DNA of 64,000 nucleotides from Pseudomonas japonica (GTDB taxonomy: Bacteria > Pseudomonadota > Gammaproteobacteria > Pseudomonadales > Pseudomonadaceae). Under the pieces are notes generated by a model that was not told the DNA's origin, did not search any database, and was given only the letters and a program-made list of their open reading frames with translations. Numbering within the stretch: position 1 is the first letter of the stretch; the number at the start of each line of letters is the position of its first letter. A program made the translations under genes and the position numbers. Positions 42,936 to 50,238 of this stretch are shown here, one piece after another. The DNA lies in NCBI RefSeq assembly GCF_013522925.1, contig NZ_JAAMQU010000013.1:62001-126000 (forward strand), written 5' to 3'.

Positions 42936-43285
42936 TCAATCCCCAGGCTTACTCCAATAACTTAAATTCTCGAGAAAACTTTCCATATCGTCCACGCCAC
43001 CCTCTCCCAGCTCGCTATCGAATTTTTCGCAAATCAGTTTGCGCACTTGGGACAAGCGGTCTGCAACAGAGTTCTTATCTAGAAAATTAGTTGTTTTTTT
43101 TCATAGGCGCTCCTGTCGAGCACCTCATTTGTATCGCCATGATAGTAATATCTAGCGATGTTACACAACGAAATAAGAATGTACTCAACCTGTGAAATAA
43201 TTTCTAAAGCCTGCTCCCCGGTAAACTGAATAACTTTATTTTCCTTTAACATTCTATTTCCTTTCACTATTTTAAGATTCAGCAA
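42936..43285 (-). pseudogene. Orphan immunity-like gene, broken at an A8 run
   Basis: A TTG at 43285 has AGGAGG six bases before it and opens a frame (LNLKIVKGNRMLKEN, QFTGEQALEIISQVEYILISLCNIARYYYHGD, VLDRSAYEKK). This frame stops at 43079 just after an A8 tract (T8 on the plus strand at 43094-43101). With one more A, it runs on as TTNFLDKNSVADRLSQVRKL, ICEKFDSELGEGGVDDMESF and LENLSYWSKPGD to a stop at 42936: ~116 residues, the usual immunity size. With one A fewer, an ATG at 43104 with CAGGAG before it starts the second part alone. Restoring either base joins or frees a clearly coding frame. An ATG at 43252 is an alternative start. The family is not recognised. Confidence 0.62.
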
Positions 43286-43305
43286 ATCGACGCCTCCTCG
43301 CACTG

Positions 43306-43470
43306 TCAATTCTTTAGTGTGATAACGTGGATTTGTTTTCCACTCCAATCTATTCGCGGCACATCCGTTGCTACGTGGTCTCTACCCCTTCCTTTTTTCA
43401 TATCACACTTAACTTCAGCCCCCAACTGACTGAGAGACTTATTCTTAGCGGGCGCTACATATACACTCGA
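43306..43470 (-). pseudogene. C-terminal remnant of a displaced polymorphic toxin
   Basis: A 54-codon open stretch reads SSVYVAPAKNKSLSQLGAEV, KCDMKKGRGRDHVATDVPRI and DWSGKQIHVITLKN before a stop at 43306. It is cut by a stop at its upstream end and has no start codon, but it looks like the tail of a secreted toxin, and the immunity-like gene follows after 20 bases as expected for a toxin-immunity pair. It probably belonged to an older Rhs tip that was displaced when the present tip was gained. The toxin family is not recognised. It lies outside any annotated ORF because it has no ATG. Confidence 0.55.
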
Positions 43471-43543
43471 TCATTATGCCGATTTTAACTGTTAATTAAG
43501 ATTTTTTTCATTTCAATCGCGGCATATTTCTTGGGCCGCACTC

Positions 43544-43942
43544 TCAAAAATCTTCAGCTCCGTCCAAGTAAACCACACAACGGTGGAACATTAGACTCTC
43601 GAATACCAACTCAATGCTCCAAGAGCCGTTAGATTGACTCAATAGATAGCCATCAGCACACTCAGCTATAGAGAAATCGGCGTAAGCAGCCTTCTGGATA
43701 TTGATCACAGTCAGACTTTTCACCGTTACACCAATCGCTTTTATTACAATAGTATTGTAGTCCTCACCCCACTCCCCCCACTTAGGGATATTAATAGCAG
43801 GTTTTTTCCTGACATGAATACCAAGCTCTGTACTTCCAAATGAATCTACTGAGACTTGCGCAACAACTATCTTCTCAGAAATCCCATCGGGGAAAATCCG
43901 GTCGAGAAACTCTTTGTGGTGCACAACATCCAATAAGTTCAT
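43544..43942 (-). CDS. Probable cognate immunity protein of the Rhs toxin
   Basis: The 132-residue protein begins at an ATG that overlaps the Rhs stop (ATGA), the position of cognate immunity genes. It is acidic and beta-rich: LDVVHHKEFLDRIFPDG, VSVDSFGSTELGIHV, YNTIVIKAIGVTVKSL, FSIAECADGYLLSQSNGSWSIELVFESLMF. There is no signal peptide, as expected for a cytoplasmic inhibitor of a nuclease. The overall plan recalls Imm50-type proteins but I cannot assign the family firmly. It is much less GC-rich than the Rhs core. It should bind and block the HNH-type toxin tip. Confidence 0.8.
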   Translation of the reverse strand: MNLLDVVHHKEFLDRIFPDGISEKIVVAQVSVDSFGSTELGIHVRKKPAINIPKWGEWGEDYNTIVIKAIGVTVKSLTVINIQKAAYADFSIAECADGYLLSQSNGSWSIELVFESLMFHRCVVYLDGAEDF

Positions 43943-46900
43943 TTATGTCTCCACGGAAAGTTGTAGTGTCCATGCGTACCAGAAACATCCCCGGTTTTTG
44001 TGTTATTCCAGGGACGAACATTGAAATGTGGTTCCGCACCATGTGAAGGCGTGGCCTTGCTATGGCCGAGGCTATGTTCCTGAATAATTACCTTCTCACC
44101 TTTTCGATTGACATAATGATACTGGCGCGTCTCTATAGGCAACCCATATTTACCCAGGATTGGTTTCCCATAGCCATCCTCTAAATAAGGCTTACTTATA
44201 CTCGGACTCTGGCCATTAGGTATCCCCGCATCCCTTTTCGCTTGTCTAAACGCATCCCGGCGGCTTACACCTTCATAACTCGTCTTCTTGTTCGGCCCAC
44301 ACGCTGACCACCCCCAAGGATCCACCCACCCCACCGGGCTCGGCACGTACTGGTAGAGGTTGTCCCCGCCCAGCAGCCCGATCGGGTCCTGGGTGGTGAA
44401 GCGGCCGACCTCGGGGTCGTAGTACCGGAAGGTATTGTAGTGCAGCCCGGTTTCGGCATCGAAGTACTGGCCCTGGAAGCGCAGGTGCTGTTCCACCGTG
44501 TTCACGGTGAGCGCGTCGATCTCGCCCCAGCAGCGGTAGCGGGCCTGCCAGACGATCTCGCCGTCGGCGTTGGTCAGTTCCAGCGGGGTGCCGATGACGT
44601 CGGTGTGGAAGTAGTACACCTGCTGAGCTTCGCCTTCGACCTGATCGACCCGGGCCAGGGGCGCGTAGCTGTCGGGCTCGTAGAGGTAGAGCCGGCTGGC
44701 CGTCGGGGTGTCTTCGCGCAGCAGGCGCAGGCCTTGCCAGAGGAAGCGGGTGGATGCGGTGTGGCCGCCGCGCTCGCTGTGCTTGGCCACGCGCCGGCCG
44801 AGGCTGTCGTACTGGTAGCGGCCGGTGCTGTGGTGTTGGCCGTTGCGCCAGGTGTCGGCGCGGACCAGGCGGTTCTCGCAGTCGTAGGTGAAGTGCTGCA
44901 GCTGGGTGTGCCCGCTGCGCTTTTCGATCAGGTTGCCCCAGGGGTCGTAGCGGTAGGTCTGGTCGCGCCAGTGGGCCAGGCGGTTGTCATTGACCTGGGC
45001 GAACACCGGGGCGGTGTAGTCCAGGCGGTTGGCGGCGGCGTCGTAGCGGAAGGCTTCGCTGTCCAGCGGGTGCCCGGTTTCGCGGCCCAGCAGCTGGCCG
45101 CGGGCATCGTGGAGGTAGCGGGTTTCGCCGCGCAGGTTATCGAGCACGCGGGTGAGCTCGCCGGCGCGGTCGTAGGTGTAGCGGCGGTGGATCGGGTTGT
45201 AGGGGTGGTCGACCAGCAGGCTGAGGCTGGCATCGCCCAGCACGCCGGCGAGCTTGTCGGCGGGCAGGGTCGAGGCGAACTGCCAGGCGCGACGGCCCAG
45301 GGCGTCATGGCCAAAGCAGCTGGTGAGGCGGCCCTGGGTGCGGTAGACCTCGCGGTGCAATGTGTCCCTCTGAACGTCGCTGATCACCTGGCCGTCGAGG
45401 TTGAGCTGGTGCAGGTGGCCGCTGCCGTAATACAGGTGGTTGAGCTGCTGGCCGCCGGGCAGGCCGAGGGTGGTGAGGTTATGCAGCGCGTCGTAGTCGT
45501 AGCTGAGGGTGCCCTGGGGGCTGGATTCGCGGGTCAACCGGCCGAGCGGGTCGTAGGCAAAACCGAGGGTTTCTTCGCTCACGCCCCGCCGCTTGCCGCA
45601 GGCGGTGGGCGTGCGGGCGATGGCCACCACCCGGTCGGCGCTGTCGTAGGTGTAGGCCAGGCGGGCGTCATCGGTGACCCTGGCCTGCAGCCGGCCAAGG
45701 GTGTCGCGTTCGAAGGTGGTACTGCGTTCGGGGCGCTCGCCCTGCTCGCCGTGGCCGATTTCCGTCAGCTCGGCCAGTTGGCCACCTAGGGTGTAGCGAA
45801 AGCGCCGGGTGAGCCGGTCGATGCGCTGCTCTTCGATCAGCCGGTCGCTGGCGTCGTAACAGAAGCGGTAGGCGGCGTTGTTTTCGTTGATCAGTGCGCT
45901 CAGGCGCTGGGCCGCGTCGTAGGTGTATTCGGTGCGCTGGCCGCTGGGGGCCTGGCGGCCAATGGGCAGGCCGCGGGCGTTGCGCTGCAGGCGGGTGAGC
46001 TGGCCCTTGCCGTTGGCGTGGCTCAGCAGCTGGCCATGGACGTTGTAGGTAAAGGTTTCGTGGCTGCCATCGGGGTGGTGGAGGCGCAGCACGTCGCCCG
46101 TGGCGTTGCGCTCGAAGGTGGTGGTGTGCCCCTGCGCATCAGTGATGGCTGTGAGCTGGTCGCGTTCGTTGTAGCCGTAGACGGTGGCGTGGCCGGAGCA
46201 GTCCTGGTAGCGCACTACCTGAGCGCAGGCGTTCCACCACAGGTGGGTGCGCTGGTGGTGGGCATTGATGATGGTGTGCGGCAGGCCGTCAGGGCTGTTG
46301 AGGTATTCGGTGGCCTGGCCCAGGGGGTCGATCTCGCCGATCAGATGGCCCTGGTTGTCGTAGTCGGCCACCCGGCAGGTGCCGTCGGGGTAATCGACCT
46401 GGCGCACCCGGGTGCTGAGAAAGTGGTAGCGGTAGCGGGTGCTGCGCCCGAGCGGGTCGGTTTCCTCGGTCAGCCGGCCGTGCTCGTCGTAGGCCAGGGT
46501 GAGGCGGTTGCCGTCGGGCAGGGTCAGGCCGGTGAGGTTGCCGTAGGGGTCCAGGTCGATGGCGTAGCGCTCGCCGTCAAGGTCGGTGCTGGCCACTACG
46601 CGGTGACCGGCGTCGTAGTGCACTTGGGCCTGTCGGCCGAGCACGTCGGTGACGGTGGTGGTGCGCGCGGCCAGGTCGTAATGGAAGTGGAAGCGTTCGC
46701 CGTCGCTGGTCCAGTGCTCCACCACCCGTGGCTGGCCGCCGAGCACCGCGTAGCGGTAGTGGCAGCTCAAGCCCAGGCCATTGTCGTGGCGGATCATCCG
46801 GCCGTCGTCGCCATAGCCGAAGCGGCGCACCAGGTCGCCATTGCGGTTGACCACGTCGAGCAGGTGCCCGGCGGCGTCGTAGCGGTACTGCACCAGGGTT

Positions 46901-48129
46901 TCCACGGCGCGGTCGCCGTCGATGCGCCTGACCTCGGTGAGCCGGCCCAGGGGGTGGTCGTAGTGCAGGTGCACGCGCTGCCCGCCGGTGGCGGTGAGGT
47001 CGGTCAGGCGTCCGTCGGCGTGGCGGGTGAAGTGCAGGTAATGGCCCTGGGCGTTCTCGATGCGCTGCAACGGCACGGGGACGTCGTCATCGGGCACCTC
47101 GCCGAAATGGAAGAACACATCGTCCAGGGTCTGCAGCAGGTAGCGCCCGCCCGCGGTGCGTACCAGGTACAGCTGTTCGTGGGGGTTGAAGATGCGCTGG
47201 TTGGGCTCGAGGGTGACAAAGGGCACGCTGCGGCCCTGGCTGTCGCTCAGGTAGAGAAACGACCCGCAGCGGCTCAGGCTCTGTTCCCAGGGCAGCACCC
47301 AGCCACGGCCCAGCGCGCCAACGGCGGCAATGTCGCTGGCATAGAAACGCGACCACTCGATCGGCATCAGCCCGGGCAGTACGAAGTCGGTTTCCTCGGG
47401 CAGCAGCTTGCGCCCGGTGGTGGTGTCCACCGGGTGGCCGAACTGGCCGCCCAGTACCCTGGAGGCCAGCGGCGCCAGGCCAAAGCGCACCAGCGCATCG
47501 CCGGCCAACACTCCGGCCAGAAAGCGCCCGGCACAGGGCAGCGCGGCCTTGATGCCCTGTTGCAGCCCCCGCTTGAAGACGCTGCGCACCACGCTGGCGC
47601 CGCCGGCGATGCCCATCAGGATGTCCGTGGAGTAGCGCAGCCAGGCAGGCACTTCGTCAGTGATCGGCAGGTAGGTGCGGGTGCCGCCACCGATGAAGGT
47701 GTTCGACGAGCCGCCGGCGATGCGCGCACCGCAGCTGAGCCGGTCGCCCTTGCGCGCCGCGGCCTGGCCGTTGATGAGCACCGTGGGCGAGCCTTCGGCC
47801 ACCTGCACGGTGGGCGGATGCTGGTCGCACAGGGCGATGCTGTGTTCGACATGGGCTGCGGGCCGGCCATTGATGAATATGTCCGGTGAGCCTGATTCGA
47901 TGACCCCCGCCGCCGAGCTGCACAGGCTGCCCAGCGACTCCCCCGCCGCCGCCAGGCTGGACCCGGCCACGCCGGCGGCCATGGCGATCAGAAAGCCGCC
48001 CAGGCCGCCGGTGGCGAAGGTGAAGGCCACGGCAGTGACCAGCGCAACGCCGGCCACCGCGCCAAGGACCAGCCCGGCCAGGGCGCCGGTATGTTCGATG
48101 CCGTCGTAGAGGCGGGCTGCTGCGAGCAT
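43939..48129 (-). CDS. PAAR-containing Rhs effector with HNH/EndoVII-like C-terminal toxin
   Basis: The 1396-residue protein has two N-terminal hydrophobic helices (~15-60) of the Eag-chaperone-dependent type and a PAAR domain (~78-150: GSPDIFINGRPAAHVEHSIALC, SPTVLINGQAAARKGDRLSCG). DUF6531 is near 235 (GHPVDTTTGRKL). Long YD repeats run from ~330 to ~1200, and the Rhs core end near 1240 reads GLHYNTFRYYDPEVGRF, DPIGLLGGDNLYQY ... DPWGW. The last ~120 residues are the toxin: VSRRDAFRQAKRDAGIPNGQSPS, IIQEHSLGHSK, PHFNVRPW and HGHYNF fit the HNH/EndoVII EHHH-type nuclease. GC drops sharply at about 44300, where the toxin begins, a sign of tip exchange. The immunity gene overlaps the stop. The operon has an Eag-type chaperone and is divergent from the tss operon, so T6SS delivery is expected. 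Confidence 0.9.
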   Translation of the reverse strand: MLAAARLYDGIEHTGALAGLVLGAVAGVALVTAVAFTFATGGLGGFLIAMAAGVAGSSLAAAGESLGSLCSSAAGVIESGSPDIFINGRPAAHVEHSIALCDQHPPTVQVAEGSPTVLINGQAAARKGDRLSCGARIAGGSSNTFIGGGTRTYLPITDEVPAWLRYSTDILMGIAGGASVVRSVFKRGLQQGIKAALPCAGRFLAGVLAGDALVRFGLAPLASRVLGGQFGHPVDTTTGRKLLPEETDFVLPGLMPIEWSRFYASDIAAVGALGRGWVLPWEQSLSRCGSFLYLSDSQGRSVPFVTLEPNQRIFNPHEQLYLVRTAGGRYLLQTLDDVFFHFGEVPDDDVPVPLQRIENAQGHYLHFTRHADGRLTDLTATGGQRVHLHYDHPLGRLTEVRRIDGDRAVETLVQYRYDAAGHLLDVVNRNGDLVRRFGYGDDGRMIRHDNGLGLSCHYRYAVLGGQPRVVEHWTSDGERFHFHYDLAARTTTVTDVLGRQAQVHYDAGHRVVASTDLDGERYAIDLDPYGNLTGLTLPDGNRLTLAYDEHGRLTEETDPLGRSTRYRYHFLSTRVRQVDYPDGTCRVADYDNQGHLIGEIDPLGQATEYLNSPDGLPHTIINAHHQRTHLWWNACAQVVRYQDCSGHATVYGYNERDQLTAITDAQGHTTTFERNATGDVLRLHHPDGSHETFTYNVHGQLLSHANGKGQLTRLQRNARGLPIGRQAPSGQRTEYTYDAAQRLSALINENNAAYRFCYDASDRLIEEQRIDRLTRRFRYTLGGQLAELTEIGHGEQGERPERSTTFERDTLGRLQARVTDDARLAYTYDSADRVVAIARTPTACGKRRGVSEETLGFAYDPLGRLTRESSPQGTLSYDYDALHNLTTLGLPGGQQLNHLYYGSGHLHQLNLDGQVISDVQRDTLHREVYRTQGRLTSCFGHDALGRRAWQFASTLPADKLAGVLGDASLSLLVDHPYNPIHRRYTYDRAGELTRVLDNLRGETRYLHDARGQLLGRETGHPLDSEAFRYDAAANRLDYTAPVFAQVNDNRLAHWRDQTYRYDPWGNLIEKRSGHTQLQHFTYDCENRLVRADTWRNGQHHSTGRYQYDSLGRRVAKHSERGGHTASTRFLWQGLRLLREDTPTASRLYLYEPDSYAPLARVDQVEGEAQQVYYFHTDVIGTPLELTNADGEIVWQARYRCWGEIDALTVNTVEQHLRFQGQYFDAETGLHYNTFRYYDPEVGRFTTQDPIGLLGGDNLYQYVPSPVGWVDPWGWSACGPNKKTSYEGVSRRDAFRQAKRDAGIPNGQSPSISKPYLEDGYGKPILGKYGLPIETRQYHYVNRKGEKVIIQEHSLGHSKATPSHGAEPHFNVRPWNNTKTGDVSGTHGHYNFPWRHK

Positions 48130-48133
48130 CCGG

Positions 48134-48604
48134 CTACTCCTGCTCGCCAGCGCCAGTCGGATCGTTTTGATCCAGACCGCGTGGGGTGAAGCTGGCCAGC
48201 AGCTGGTCCCACTCGCAACGCTGCTGTGCAGTGAAATCTGTCTGGGAAGTGCAGGCGAACACCAGTACCCGGCCGCAGCCGGTGAAGAACGCTGCCTGGC
48301 GCTGGTGAATCGGGCGCTTGCTATTCAGGTAATAGGCATCGATCTGCAGCCCGGCGACAGGTGCAGCAACTCCAAGAAGCACCTCGCGCTGTTCGAGCAC
48401 GGTGTAGCCGGGCAGCTTGGCGGCGAGTTGTTTGAGCTGACGCTTCAGGTAATCGGCCAGGTCCTCGCCCTGCAGGTGGGTGTCTCGGGACAAAGTAATG
48501 CTCAGTGGGCCAGGCACGCTGGCGCCGAGCACGAACATGTTGACGGTACGGTCTTGAAAACCTTCAGGCAGCCAGAAGCTTCCTTCCTGGCAGTGATAGT
48601 CCAT
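48134..48604 (-). CDS. Eag-type T6SS adaptor (DUF1795/DcrB-like)
   Basis: From the ATG at 48604 the protein is 156 residues. It matches the DUF1795 adaptors: YHCQEGSFWLPEGFQDRTVNMFVLG near the start, PLSITLSRDTHLQGEDLADYLKRQL near 32, and RPIHQRQAAFFTGCGRVLVFACTSQTDF near 95. These proteins bind the N-terminal helices of PAAR-Rhs effectors and hold them until they are loaded on VgrG. The gene ends four bases before the Rhs start, the standard eagR-rhs order. The longer frame to 48739 lacks family character and overlaps the gene before it. Confidence 0.85.
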   Translation of the reverse strand: MDYHCQEGSFWLPEGFQDRTVNMFVLGASVPGPLSITLSRDTHLQGEDLADYLKRQLKQLAAKLPGYTVLEQREVLLGVAAPVAGLQIDAYYLNSKRPIHQRQAAFFTGCGRVLVFACTSQTDFTAQQRCEWDQLLASFTPRGLDQNDPTGAGEQE

Positions 48605-48639
48605 GTTAAAGGCTGTTCTTTTGAACGAATGAAAAGGCG

Positions 48640-49215
48640 TCAGCAGGCCGCCAGGCCTGCAAGCAAATGCTCGAAATCCAGCGGCCAGCTTTCCAGCGAC
48701 GGGTTTTGAGGGTTGAAGACGCAGTGGATGCCCAACCATTGCCGTTCCTGCCGACCGGCCAGAGGGACAAGCGCGCCCAGCAGACGGCCGTGCCGCTCTA
48801 GCTCGCCATCAGAGAAATGGAAATCCAAGGTAAGGGCCTTGTTACCCGCCAAGCTGCCCAGGCCTTCGCGAATCACACGCAAGCCCAGGTAGCGCTGGCG
48901 CAAACCCGTCAACGCCGCAGCGAAAACTTCGTCCAGGGACTGCTGCTTCGGCACGGCCTGGCGCTGTATGTAAACCTTGCCAGGCTCGTTGCCGACCAAT
49001 ACGGTGGCGTCAATTTCGCTGACCACGGCGCCGACGGGAAAGGCGAACCTGAAAGCTCCAAAAGTGAAAATGCTCGGGGCATCGCTAAGGGCGACTGCGT
49101 TCGGCTTGCTCACCCTTGGTGCCATGGGTTCCGGTGACACGGCTGGCTGCGGACGTGAATCCGTAGCGAAAGGGGCTGGCTGGGACAGACGGTCGTAGAT
49201 ACTGGTACGGATCAT
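48640..49215 (-). CDS. Unknown Rhs-operon protein, perhaps DcrB/DUF1795-like
   Basis: The 191-residue protein has a ~45-residue Pro/Ser-rich N-terminus, then a compact domain (~48-191) with IFTFGAFRFAFPVGAVVSEI, TVLVGNEPGKVYIQRQAV, SLDEVFAAALTGLRQRYLGL and LGIHCVFNPQNPSLESWPLDFEHLLAG. The order of strand, variable acidic loop and helix resembles a DcrB-type fold, the fold of Eag adaptors, but I cannot assign the family. It lies 35 bases before the eagR-like gene on the same strand, so it is likely a further adaptor or structural helper for the Rhs effector. Confidence 0.65.
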   Translation of the reverse strand: MIRTSIYDRLSQPAPFATDSRPQPAVSPEPMAPRVSKPNAVALSDAPSIFTFGAFRFAFPVGAVVSEIDATVLVGNEPGKVYIQRQAVPKQQSLDEVFAAALTGLRQRYLGLRVIREGLGSLAGNKALTLDFHFSDGELERHGRLLGALVPLAGRQERQWLGIHCVFNPQNPSLESWPLDFEHLLAGLAAC

Positions 49216-49221
49216 GGAAAG

Positions 49222-49500
49222 TTAATCGCTCACCCGAACCAGCTCGTCGGTGTAGATCTCCTCACCTCTCCGCCCAACCACGATTGCCCTTCGCGGGCCG
49301 TGAATAGCCGGGCAAGAAGTGGCGAGCGACGACCGGAAAGGATCGTCTACTTCATAGAAGCCGCCCAGCCGGGCCAGCCTGGGGAATGCTCGCATACCAA
49401 TGTCGCTGGGGAAGGGTGCGTAACCGGAGCCAAGCATGCCGGGCTTACGGTCACCGCCGTAGGGGTTGGCTGCGGTGCACACAAATCTCCGGTCAACCAT
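49222..49500 (-). CDS. Small hypothetical protein at the head of the Rhs operon
   Basis: The 92-residue frame begins at an ATG with GAGG eight bases upstream and stops seven bases before the next gene. The text (VDRRFVCTAANPYGGDRKPGMLGSGYAPFPSDIG, VEVDD-like YEVDDPFRSS, PRRAIVVGRRGEEIYTDELVRV) looks protein-like but I recognise no family. There is no signal or membrane segment. Two competing frames overlap it, so reality is uncertain; position and spacing are the main support. Confidence 0.35.
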   Translation of the reverse strand: MVDRRFVCTAANPYGGDRKPGMLGSGYAPFPSDIGMRAFPRLARLGGFYEVDDPFRSSLATSCPAIHGPRRAIVVGRRGEEIYTDELVRVSD

Positions 49501-50238
49501 GGCGGCATACCTCGGAGCGAGCGGCGAAAATGATGTGACGAGCCCGGCTCATGCTGATCTCCCTGAAACTTGAAGGACTGAACTGCCCTACCCGTTTCGT
49601 ATGGGGTCGCGGGCAAGCGGCACCAGGCGTCCTGCCCCTTGGCTTGAAGGGACAAACGATACCGTCACTTGGAAGGGAGTCAATTCTGGATCCGGCGAGA
49701 AAGCTGTAGTAATCGCGCGGGCATGTGCACGTTAAAGCAGGCAGCCGGGCCCGCCTACGGAAAAGCCCGTAATTGCTGGCAAGCGCCCTACTCTGATCGT
49801 ATTTGCCTTATGCACTATCTTGAAATAATTATTTACGATTAGGTAAAAAGCGTTACAACTTCGAACAATGTTGGATATATCCACAAACTAAGCATCGAAT
49901 CTTCCTCGTTTCCTACAGAGCTACTTTTGCTTACAAATTTTCTACCTGGCTTTTTGGACCTGCCAGTCTTGCTGCAGAGCCCTTAGTTTGCGGATTTCAG
50001 CAAAGCGAGTTGAGCGTTATTGAACGAAGATGGCAAAAAGACAGGGGTTGCAATCAGTCGCTTCACAGGGAAATATGCGCCTCCTTGCGAGAGGCATAAG
50101 ATAGTGGATGCCAAGAGTATCTGGACTTGAACGGAAGCTCGGCGGCGCGCCTTGCTCCTGATGAGGGCTCTAACCCACTCGGCGCCCAGGACCGACCAGC
50201 AAACGATTTGCAGCGACTTGCTCGCATTGGAGATGACG
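49501..50238. other. Gene-free divergent region between the Rhs and tss operons
   Basis: About 740 bases without a convincing gene. The part from 49780 to 50060 is AT-rich against the GC-rich chromosome and should hold the tss promoter. It contains a perfect 12-base palindrome (TGGATATATCCA). I looked for a -24/-12 sigma-54 pair (GG-N10-GC) and did not find a good one. Frames at 50127 and 50152 extend upstream of tssB but lack ribosome sites. Confidence 0.6.
49872..49883. promoter_or_regulatory. Perfect 12-bp palindrome upstream of tssB
   Basis: TGGATATATCCA, with flanks TTGT and CAA that nearly extend the symmetry, sits in the AT-rich gap 356 bases before the tssB start. It could be an operator of a dimeric regulator, but no known site matches. 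Confidence 0.35.

Noticed and set aside
42412..42960. 182-codon plus-strand frame in the AT-rich region
   Set aside because: The minus strand here holds Imm50-like and other immunity-like coding texture with ribosome sites; the plus-strand text has no family and no ribosome site.
43079..43348. TTG at 43348 as start of the immunity-like gene
   Set aside because: It would lie inside the toxin tail in another frame; the TTG at 43285 with AGGAGG is far better placed.
44440..45789. 449-codon open frame on the plus strand inside the Rhs gene
   Set aside because: Same repetitive shadow of the Rhs core; very Val/Ala-rich and without a domain.
46018..47889. 623-codon open frame on the plus strand inside the Rhs gene
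   Set aside because: It mirrors the repetitive YD region; the Val/Ala/Gly-rich low-complexity text is a shadow.
49608..49640. Possible second REP (TCGCGGGCAAGCGGCAC)
   Set aside because: Only the first half resembles the REP; the second arm does not pair.
49347..49655. 102-codon minus-strand frame overlapping the 92-codon frame
   Set aside because: Low-complexity Pro/Thr-rich text in a competing frame without a ribosome site.
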